This document shows positions 57,224 through 64,000 of a stretch of DNA of 64,000 bases, piece by piece. This DNA is from Azospirillum cavernae (GTDB taxonomy: Bacteria > Pseudomonadota > Alphaproteobacteria > Azospirillales > Azospirillaceae). Position 1 is the first letter of the stretch. Each line of letters opens with the position of its first letter. The notes under the pieces are model-generated. The model was given only the letters and a program-made list of their open reading frames with translations. It searched no databases and was not told the DNA's origin. The stretch covers positions 1,233,001 to 1,297,000 of the forward strand of contig NZ_QYUL01000002.1 of the NCBI RefSeq assembly GCF_003590795.1, read 5' to 3'. Made by a program: the position numbers and the translations under genes.

Positions 57224-59275
57224 TCATTGCGCCGCCAGCACCTCGCGACGGATCTCGACGGCGCGGTCGGCGGCGCGGCCCACCGCCTCCTGCAAGCGGT
57301 CGAATTCCCAGACATAGGTGCCGACGCCCAGCGACAGGGACCGCAGCTCGACGATCAAATCCTGCATGTCGGCTTGCGGCAGGCTGGCCTTCACCTCGTC
57401 CCAGCCGGGCCAACCGGGCCGGGCGTCAAAGCCCATCAACTGGCCGCGCCGTCCGCTGACCAGGCGTTGGATCTTCGGGGTGAATGCGCTGGGCACGGCG
57501 ATGGTGACGGTCAGCAGGGGTTCCAGCAACACCGGCTCGCAGGCGGGCAGGGCTTCGGCGATGGCCTGCCGCGCCGCCGTCTTGAACGCCATGTCGGAGC
57601 TGTCCACCGGGTGGAACTGCCCGCCGGTCAGCGTCACGGCGAAATCGACCACGGGAAAGCCCAAGGGGCCGCGCGCCGCCGCGTCGCGGATGCCCGCCTC
57701 GACCGAGCCGATGTATTGGCGCGGCACCGACCCGCCGACCACGGCGTCTTCGAACTGGATGCCGGATCCGCGCGGCAGCGGGCGGATGTCGATCTGGATG
57801 TCGGCGAACTGGCCATGGCCGCCGGTTTGCCGTTTGTAGCGGGCGTGGTGGCTGGTCCCCTTGCGGATGCTTTCCTGATAGGGGATTTGCGGGGCCTGCC
57901 CCTTGACCGCGACGTTGAATTTGCCGCGCAGCCGGTCCATGGCGATGCGCAAATGGATGTCGCCCTGGCCCCACAGCACCAATTCGCCGGTGTCCGACGC
58001 CTGTTCCAGCACCAGGGAGGGATCCTCCTCCGTTAGTTTCTGAATGGCGGAGGAGAGCTTGACGTCGTCGTTGCGGTTTTCGGCGTGCAGCGCCAGCCCA
58101 TAGACCGGGGCCGGGCGTTCCGGCCAATCCGCCGGGGCGCCCAGATTGCCCTTTCCGCCATTGGCGTCGGTCAGCCGGTCGCCGGTCGCCGCCTTGTCCA
58201 ACCGCCCCAGCGCCACCAGATCGCCCGCCGTCGCCGTGGGAATCTTGGTTTGCTCATGGCCGAACAGGCGGAAGACGCCCGACACCCGTTCGCCGCCCAA
58301 AATCATGCCGTCGGCGACCTCGCCGCGCCACACCCGCGCCAGGCTGAGCTTTCCGGCGTGCGAGCCGATTTGGGTTTTGACGATCTGCACGGCGACCGCG
58401 CCTTGGGCGGGGGCGTCCACGCGGGCGGCGGTGACGGCGACCTCCGGCCCCTCGTGGCGCAGCGCCTTCAACAGCCGCCGCACGCCGTTGTCGTTCTCCG
58501 CCGACCCGAAAAAGACCGGAACGATCTGATCGTTCGCCAACTCCTGGGCCAGACTGTCGTACACCGCGTCACTGTCGGGGGCCATGTCCTCCAGCAGCTT
58601 TTCCAGCAGCGCGTCGTCGAAATCGGCGATGGATTCCAGCAGGGCCTGCCGCGCCTCGCTTTCGTCGGTCTTCAGCGCGTCGGGCAGGCTGACCGGGTTG
58701 GATGGTTTGTGCGGGTTGAAGCGCCACGCCCGTTCGCTGACCAGATCGACCAGCCCGGTGACGACGCCCTTCTCGCGCATCGGCACGGCGCGCAGCACCA
58801 GCTTGCGGGTGGACACCTCTTGATAGGCCGACACGACGGCGCGGACGCTCTGGTCGCCCAGCGTGTCGATTTTGTTGATGAACAGAATGTGCGGGATGCG
58901 GCGGTCGTCGAGGAATTTGAACAGCGGGGCCAGCAGAACCGCCTTGTCCGGCGCGGCTTCGGCCACCACCACCGCCAGATCGGCGGCCATCAGCGCGTTT
59001 TGGCTTTCGCAGGCCAGCTCGACCGAGCCGGGACAGTCGAGGATCGACCAGCGTTCGCCCAGATACTCGAAGGAGGCGGCGTTGACCTCCGTGCTCATTT
59101 TGCGGGCTTTGGCTTCGGGGGCGCTGTCGCCGACGCTGTTGCCGTCGCGCACGCTTCCCTTGCGGCTGATGGCGCCCGCCGCGAACAGCAAGCTTTCCAG
59201 CAGCGTCGTCTTGCCGGCGAGATAGGGGCCGACCAGCGCCGCGCAGCGCGCCGTCCGAATCGTGTTGTGGGGCAT
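57224..59275 (-). CDS. elongation factor G-like translational GTPase
   Basis: 683 residues, an EF-G paralogue (EF-G2 type). G1 loop GPYLAGKTTLLES, G3 LDCPGS, G4 NKID, then domains II-V (GGHGQFADIQIDIRPLPRGS, RQAIAEALPACEPVLLEPLL, TVTIAVPSAFTPKIQRLVSG). The switch regions differ from canonical EF-G, so it is probably not the main elongation factor, which is normally in the str operon. Start follows GGGAGG. Confidence 0.92.
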   Translation of the reverse strand: MPHNTIRTARCAALVGPYLAGKTTLLESLLFAAGAISRKGSVRDGNSVGDSAPEAKARKMSTEVNAASFEYLGERWSILDCPGSVELACESQNALMAADLAVVVAEAAPDKAVLLAPLFKFLDDRRIPHILFINKIDTLGDQSVRAVVSAYQEVSTRKLVLRAVPMREKGVVTGLVDLVSERAWRFNPHKPSNPVSLPDALKTDESEARQALLESIADFDDALLEKLLEDMAPDSDAVYDSLAQELANDQIVPVFFGSAENDNGVRRLLKALRHEGPEVAVTAARVDAPAQGAVAVQIVKTQIGSHAGKLSLARVWRGEVADGMILGGERVSGVFRLFGHEQTKIPTATAGDLVALGRLDKAATGDRLTDANGGKGNLGAPADWPERPAPVYGLALHAENRNDDVKLSSAIQKLTEEDPSLVLEQASDTGELVLWGQGDIHLRIAMDRLRGKFNVAVKGQAPQIPYQESIRKGTSHHARYKRQTGGHGQFADIQIDIRPLPRGSGIQFEDAVVGGSVPRQYIGSVEAGIRDAAARGPLGFPVVDFAVTLTGGQFHPVDSSDMAFKTAARQAIAEALPACEPVLLEPLLTVTIAVPSAFTPKIQRLVSGRRGQLMGFDARPGWPGWDEVKASLPQADMQDLIVELRSLSLGVGTYVWEFDRLQEAVGRAADRAVEIRREVLAAQ

Positions 59276-59844
59276 TCACACCTCCCAAGGGGCCAATGGG
59301 GCTGTTTGTGAGGCCGCCGGGTCCGATGCCAGACACCGACCGCGACAGGCGGCCCGTTCGTGTGTCGAGACGATCAAAGAAGCGAAAACATGGGGTGGGG
59401 GTGTCGGCGGCGGGGGGAGCGGCGATGGCTCCTGGGGGCCGACGGCAGGCCCACGATGAGTGTGATGCTCGCCCCGATTCGGCCCGTTGTCGATGGAAAA
59501 AGGGGGTGGCAAGACGTCACGTCGGGGGCGGATTGTGAACGGACGGTTGCGACAACGCGCCGCAAAATCATGCCGGAGCCAACCATTGCCGACAGATCTT
59601 GTCACAAATGCTTCATTTCGTTGATGTTGTCGGGCGGGCCGTCGATTGCCGCTTGAGATACCGATGTTGCTACGCTGCAATGCGGTATGACGGGGGCGAA
59701 ATCAATTCGACAAAATCCTGAAACCTTCTGGTAGTACCTTTGCGGATAAGAAGCGTGTCGAATTTTCGAAAAATCGCTTCAACAACAAATCTGACCGAGT
59801 GTCGACACTTTGTGTTCCGGTCATGAGCTTTGGGGAACATACGC
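59276..59844. other. long intergenic region before the Cache protein
   Basis: 569 bp between divergent genes. It should hold the EF-G-like promoter (leftward) and the Cache gene promoter (rightward), but I see no well-matched pair, no repeat and no structured RNA with a terminator. AT content rises toward the right end. Confidence 0.4.
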
Positions 59845-60309
59845 ATGCGCACAGTGCTTCGCTTTCTTATGATTGGTTTGTTCGCCACGGGTCTTGCCGG
59901 GGCCGCCGTGGCGCAGACCGCCAAGCCGACCCAGGACGACGCCAAGGCGATCACCCTGAAGGCCGCCGATCTGATCGCCGCCAAGGGGCTGGAGCAGGCG
60001 GCGGTCGTCTTCAACGCGGACGGCGAATACAAGTTCGGCGAAATCTATGTGAACGTCATCGACTTCACCGGCACCTGGAAGGTCTATCCGCCGCGTCCGG
60101 CGGGCGTCGGTCAGACCGTCATCAACGTCAAGGATCCCGACGGGCGTTTCATCGTCCAGGACGTTCTGGCCGTGGCCAAGGACAAGGGCGAGGGCTGGGT
60201 CGAATATCGTTGGCTGAATCCGGCCACCAACAAGATCGAACCGAAAGTCACCTACGTGAAGCGGGTTCCCAACCAGGAACTCGTCGCCTACGTCGGCGTC
60301 TACAAGTAA
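59845..60309 (+). CDS. periplasmic single-Cache domain protein
   Basis: 154 residues: signal peptide [19 protein letters not shown], then [80 protein letters not shown] and [18 protein letters not shown], a complete sCache_2 fold normally found as the sensor of chemoreceptors. Here it is free and lies 89 bp upstream of a chemoreceptor, so it may bind a ligand and dock to it. Confidence 0.88.
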   Translation: MRTVLRFLMIGLFATGLAGAAVAQTAKPTQDDAKAITLKAADLIAAKGLEQAAVVFNADGEYKFGEIYVNVIDFTGTWKVYPPRPAGVGQTVINVKDPDGRFIVQDVLAVAKDKGEGWVEYRWLNPATNKIEPKVTYVKRVPNQELVAYVGVYK

Positions 60310-60398
60310 CGGCGGTTGGCGCGCGCCCGGCTGGCGACGGTTGGGCGGGCGCGGGCGGTTTGGCCTGGATTGCGGGGCCAAAATTGGTGGGGGTGGTG

Positions 60399-62111
60399 AT
60401 GAGCGGTGGCATCTTTAAGCGCCTGACCGGGCTGTCGGTGGCGGCGCGCGTGTTCGTGGCCCCCTTGATGGGGATCGTTCTGACGGTCGGGGCCTTGGTT
60501 CTGGCCGACCGGCAGGCCGATCAGGCGGTGTCGTCGGTGGACGGCATCCACAAATCGGCGGCGGAACGACGCGGGCAGATCGACCGTCTGGTCGCCACCG
60601 CTTACGTGATCCACAGCGACGTCTCGCGCCATCTGGCGCTGTCCGGGTCGGGCATCGAAGACGCCAAGCTGCAACTGATGCGCGACGCCATCGCCAAAAA
60701 CACCAAACAGGCGCGCGGCGTGATCGACGCCCTGCGGGCCATGCCGCTGACCGAGGCGGAGCGGACGATGCTGACCGACGTATCGGCCCGCGTCGACGCC
60801 TACGCCAAGGCGGTGGACGAGATGAACCAGATGGCCGCCATCGACCGCCTGATCGGCATCCCGATGATGGCCCACACCGACGACCAGTTCAAGGCGCTGA
60901 CCGACCGCATCATGGCGGTGCAGGAGGCCATCGGCCAATCCACCGCTCAGGCGATCCAGGCGACGCATGACGCGGCGGACGCCAACCGCGTCCGCTTCGC
61001 GCTGGTGATGGCCGGGTTGCTGGCGGGCATGATGGTCGGCGGGCTGGTGCTGGCGCGCTCCATCACCCGGCCCTTGCAACGCCTGTCGCAGACCACCACC
61101 GATTTGGCGGCGGGCAAGTTGGACAGCGTGGTCGATGGCGTGTGGATGAAGAACGAAATCGGCGCCATGGCCCGCGCGCTGGAGGTGTTCCAGACCAACG
61201 CGCGCGAGGTCGAACGGTTGACCGCCGATCAGGCCCGGCAAAAGGCCCAGGCCGAAGAGGAAAAGCGCCGCGCCATCCACGCGCTGGCCGATCTGTTCGA
61301 GGCGCGGGTCAGCGAGGTGGTGCAGCAGGTCGGCGCGGGCGCCCATCAGGTGCGCGGCAACGCGGCGGGGATGCTCGACCGCGCGACCAGCGCCAACCGG
61401 CAGGCCGCCAACGTCGCCGCCGCCAGCCAGCAGGCGGGCATGAGCGTGCAGACCGCCGCCGCCGCGACGGAAGAAATGTCGGCCTCGATTTCCGAAATCG
61501 GCTCCCAGGTCCGCCGCTCGTTTGACATGGTGCGCGGCGCGGTGCGGGCGGTGGAGGAGACCAACGGCCATGTGCTCGGCCTGTCCGACGCGGCCAACCG
61601 GATTGGTGAAATCGTCGGCCTCATCAACGCCATCGCCGCGCAAACCAACCTGTTGGCGCTGAACGCGACCATCGAAGCGGCCCGCGCGGGCGAGGCGGGC
61701 AAGGGCTTCGCCGTCGTCGCCAGCGAGGTCAAGCATCTGGCGACCCAGACCGCCAAGGCCACCGAGGACATCGGCGCCCAGATCACCACCATGCAGCAGG
61801 TGACGGGCGCGGCGGTGTCGGCGATCAAGGGCGTGGGCGAGACGGTGGTGTCCATCGACGAGATTGTCGGCTCCATCGCCACGTCGATGGAACAGCAGGC
61901 CGCCGCCACGCAGGAAATCACCCGCAACGTGCAGGAAGCGGCCAGCGGCACGGCGGAGGTCTCGCACAACATCACCGGCGTCTCGACCAGCGCCGGGGAA
62001 ACCGGCGTCGCGGCGGGCGAGGTTCTGCGCGCCGCCGAGTTGCTGGACGGTCAGGCGGTGGCCCTGAACCGCGAGGTCAAGGATTTCATCGGGCGTTTGC
62101 GCCAGGGGTGA
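60399..62111 (+). CDS. methyl-accepting chemotaxis protein
   Basis: 570 residues. An N-terminal membrane helix, a helical periplasmic domain (about 40-200), a second membrane helix ([20 protein letters not shown]), HAMP, and a cytoplasmic signalling domain with the hairpin tip [20 protein letters not shown] and [20 protein letters not shown] are present. It signals to CheA/CheW. No C-terminal CheR pentapeptide is present. The preceding free Cache protein is a possible partner. Confidence 0.94.
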   Translation: MSGGIFKRLTGLSVAARVFVAPLMGIVLTVGALVLADRQADQAVSSVDGIHKSAAERRGQIDRLVATAYVIHSDVSRHLALSGSGIEDAKLQLMRDAIAKNTKQARGVIDALRAMPLTEAERTMLTDVSARVDAYAKAVDEMNQMAAIDRLIGIPMMAHTDDQFKALTDRIMAVQEAIGQSTAQAIQATHDAADANRVRFALVMAGLLAGMMVGGLVLARSITRPLQRLSQTTTDLAAGKLDSVVDGVWMKNEIGAMARALEVFQTNAREVERLTADQARQKAQAEEEKRRAIHALADLFEARVSEVVQQVGAGAHQVRGNAAGMLDRATSANRQAANVAAASQQAGMSVQTAAAATEEMSASISEIGSQVRRSFDMVRGAVRAVEETNGHVLGLSDAANRIGEIVGLINAIAAQTNLLALNATIEAARAGEAGKGFAVVASEVKHLATQTAKATEDIGAQITTMQQVTGAAVSAIKGVGETVVSIDEIVGSIATSMEQQAAATQEITRNVQEAASGTAEVSHNITGVSTSAGETGVAAGEVLRAAELLDGQAVALNREVKDFIGRLRQG

Positions 62112-62248
62112 GCCAAGAGGCGGCGTTGGTTGCGGCCAAAAGGCCGCAAGCGGGCAACTTCCGGCCTAGGTCGCCTTGAAAGCGGCGGCGGGCGCACAAG
62201 CTGTTGTCAAACCTGAATTCCCCCAACAGCAAAAAGGGTAAAACCCCC

Positions 62249-62716
62249 ATGAAGATCGACATCGGAATCTCGAAGGACGACCGCAAGGCCATCACCGAAG
62301 GGCTGAGCCGGGTTCTGGCCGACACCTTCGCGCTCTATCTGAAGACCCATTCGTTCCATTGGAACGTGACGGGGCCGATGTTCAACACCCTGCACGTCAT
62401 GTTCATGACGCAGTACACGGAGCTGTGGACCGCGCTGGACGAGGTGGCGGAGCGCATCCGCGCGTTGGGTCATCCGGCGCCGGGCAGCTTCACCCAATTC
62501 GGCGGTCTGGCCTCGATCCAGGAAGAGGCGGGCGTTCCCAAGGCCGAAGACATGATCCGCCAACTGGTGGAAGGCCACGAGGCCGCCGCCCGCACCATCC
62601 GCACCGTCTTCAAGGCGGCGGAAAAGGCCGACGATCAGCCGACGGCGGATTTGCTGACCCAGCGCCTGCAAATCCACGAAAAGACCGCCTGGATGCTGCG
62701 CAGCCTGCTGGAATAG
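62249..62716 (+). CDS. dps: Dps family ferritin-like protein
   Basis: 155 residues forming a dodecameric cage that oxidises iron and protects DNA under starvation or peroxide stress. The inter-subunit ferroxidase residues lie in [20 protein letters not shown] and [19 protein letters not shown]. Start 62249 ([15 protein letters not shown]) fits the family. A strong terminator follows. Confidence 0.95.
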   Translation: MKIDIGISKDDRKAITEGLSRVLADTFALYLKTHSFHWNVTGPMFNTLHVMFMTQYTELWTALDEVAERIRALGHPAPGSFTQFGGLASIQEEAGVPKAEDMIRQLVEGHEAAARTIRTVFKAAEKADDQPTADLLTQRLQIHEKTAWMLRSLLE

Positions 62717-62732
62717 TCGCTACCAACAAAAA

Positions 62733-62772
62733 CGCCGCCGCCGGGGAACAGCCCTGGCGGCGGCGCTTTTTT
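62733..62772 (+). terminator. dps terminator
   Basis: CGCCGCCGCC (62733-62742) pairs with GGCGGCGGCG (62756-62765), followed by TTTTTT. Confidence 0.9.
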
Positions 62773-62798
62773 ATGCGTGGCCGGATTGCGTGGCCGCT

Positions 62799-63758
62799 TT
62801 ATTCGTGCCCGGCGAGCCAGCGTTCGGCTTCCAGCGCGGCCATGCAGCCCATGCCCGCCGCCGTCACCGCCTGACGATAGACCTTGTCCTTGACGTCGCC
62901 CGCCGCAAACACGCCGGGAATGTCGGTCGCCGTCGAATCCGGCGCGGTGATGACGTAGCCCGACTCGTCCATCGCCACCTTGCCCTTGAACACCGCCGTC
63001 GCCGGTTCATGGCCGATGGCGACGAAGACGCCCGCGACTGGGATCACGCGGCTTTCGCCCGACTTCACGTTCTTCACGCGCACGCCGGTGACGCCGCGCG
63101 GGTTGCCCAGGCTGCCGTCGCCCTCGCCGACGATCTCCTCCACCGCGCTGTCCCACACCACCTCGATCTTCGGGTGGCGGAACAGGCGGTCCTGCATGAT
63201 CCGCTCGGCCCGGAAGCTGTCGCGGCGGTGGATGATCGTCACCTTTGAGGCGTGGTTGGTCAGATACAGCGCCTCTTCCACCGCCGAATTGCCGCCGCCG
63301 ATGACCGCGATCTCCTTCCCCCGGAAGAAGAAGCCGTCGCAGGTGGCGCAGGCCGACACGCCGAAGCCGCGATAAATCTCCTCGCTGGACAGCCCCAGCC
63401 AGCGGGCTTGCGCGCCAGTGGCGATGATGACGCTGTCGGCGGTGTAGGTGTCGCCGCTGTCGCCCTTGCAGACAAAGGGGCGCTGGCTGAAATCGACGTC
63501 GGTGATGAGGTCGAACACCATCTTGGTGCCGACATGCTCCGCCTGCTTCTGCATCTGCTCCATCAGCCACGGCCCCTGGATGGGGTCGGCGAAGCCGGGG
63601 TAGTTTTCCACATCGGTGGTTATCATCAACTGGCCGCCCGGCTGCATGCCCTGGACCATGAGCGGCTCCAGATTGGCGCGCGCGGCGTAGATCGCCGCCG
63701 TGTAGCCCGCCGGGCCGGCGCCGATGATGAGAACCTTGCTGTGATGGGTGCTGGGCAT
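62799..63758 (-). CDS. trxB: thioredoxin reductase
   Basis: 319-residue NADPH-dependent flavoenzyme that reduces thioredoxin. FAD motif IIGAGPAGYTAAIYAARANL, redox-active CATC in VSACATCDGFFF, NADPH motif VIGGGNSAVEEALYL and the C-terminal FAD motif GVFAAGDVKDKVYRQAVTAA are all present. It lies 30 bp after the partial gene at the right edge, so it is probably the second gene of an operon. Confidence 0.97.
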   Translation of the reverse strand: MPSTHHSKVLIIGAGPAGYTAAIYAARANLEPLMVQGMQPGGQLMITTDVENYPGFADPIQGPWLMEQMQKQAEHVGTKMVFDLITDVDFSQRPFVCKGDSGDTYTADSVIIATGAQARWLGLSSEEIYRGFGVSACATCDGFFFRGKEIAVIGGGNSAVEEALYLTNHASKVTIIHRRDSFRAERIMQDRLFRHPKIEVVWDSAVEEIVGEGDGSLGNPRGVTGVRVKNVKSGESRVIPVAGVFVAIGHEPATAVFKGKVAMDESGYVITAPDSTATDIPGVFAAGDVKDKVYRQAVTAAGMGCMAALEAERWLAGHE

Positions 63759-63788
63759 GGGAACCGTCTCGAAAGCAGGGAGGGGGCG

Positions 63789-64000
63789 TCAGAAACCAAA
63801 CATATGGTCGAGGCTGAAGGCGCTGTCACCGGCAAGGCAGCCATGATAGCCGAACAGGCGGCAGGTGGTGTCGCGGATCAGCACATAGGCGTGCTCGCCC
63901 GCCGCCATCCGTTCCGCTTCCAAAAACATCTCGTGATAGCGCCAGTGCAGTGACCCGCCGCAGGCGATCGCCACCTTGCGGCGGGCGATCTCGTGGCCGT
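63789..64000 (-). CDS. C-terminal fragment of an unknown protein
   Basis: Open to the right edge; about 70 codons are visible, ending GDSAFSLDHMFGF. It has three Cys (ACGG, TTCRLF, HGCLAG) and an aromatic-rich stretch (SLHWRYHEMF). No family recognised. The gene lies immediately upstream of trxB on the same strand. Confidence 0.6.
   Translation of the reverse strand, partial: GHEIARRKVAIACGGSLHWRYHEMFLEAERMAAGEHAYVLIRDTTCRLFGYHGCLAGDSAFSLDHMFGF

Noticed and set aside
57183..57227. A 14-codon frame overlapping the EF-G-like stop by ATGA
   Set aside because: Coupled start-stop looks real, but the product would be only 14 residues, ends before a terminator and shows no sign of being a leader peptide.

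Overview
The window is GC-rich chromosomal DNA from an alphaproteobacterium, most likely a Rhodospirillales member. The basis is the mdh-sucC-sucD-sucA-sucB gene order, sdhCDAB, a class I lysyl-tRNA synthetase, DUF2336 and DUF4170 proteins and alphaproteobacterial SOS boxes (GAAC-N7-GAAC). The species cannot be named from the sequence alone.

Layout. 1-7003: TCA-cycle operon on the minus strand (sucB partial, sucA, sucD, sucC, mdh). 7276-17087: a small secreted protein, a DUF2336 protein, a Cys-rich unknown, a candidate anti-Shine-Dalgarno small RNA, lysS, an EmrE-like exporter, a GGDEF-EAL protein, a GAF protein and mtgA. 17175-20964: an XPD/DinG-type helicase whose 3' end is present twice, in diverged copies, flanking an AT-rich foreign gene. 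20995-27307: two unknowns, sdhCDAB and a branched-chain aminotransferase. 27283-28334: an unknown and an SOS-box-preceded LexA/S24-type repressor. 28549-49009: a relic phage head module whose portal gene is split by a 16,875-bp integrative element. 49237-64000: a second GGDEF-EAL protein, DUF4170 protein, cytochrome b, cytochrome c', aspartate aminotransferase, PepSY and DUF2946 proteins, molbindin, EF-G-like GTPase, Cache protein, chemoreceptor, Dps, trxB and a partial gene.

The main discovery is the element at about 30338-47225. It is bounded by a 13-bp direct repeat, and removing one copy plus the interior rejoins the resident portal gene exactly in frame. It carries a tyrosine integrase, matching arm-type sites at both ends, a regulatory region with three operators at exact 33-bp spacing, an SOS box, a TOPRIM/DUF927 replication module with two separated iteron-like clusters, and a complete head and packaging set (TerS, TerL, portal, protease-capsid fusion, gpW-like joiner, decoration protein). 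It has no tail, baseplate, holin or lysis gene. This is the gene content expected of a capsid-forming phage satellite (cf-PICI-like) that would need a helper's tails, and it sits inside the portal gene of another phage remnant.

How the parts may work together (inference). SOS signals could act on both the host-side S24 repressor and the element's control region. The RHH-like and XRE regulators would keep early genes silent. DUF927 helicase and TOPRIM primase would replicate the excised circle from the iterons. Two strong promoters with embedded palindromes would then drive packaging and capsid synthesis. Excision would restore the resident portal reading frame.
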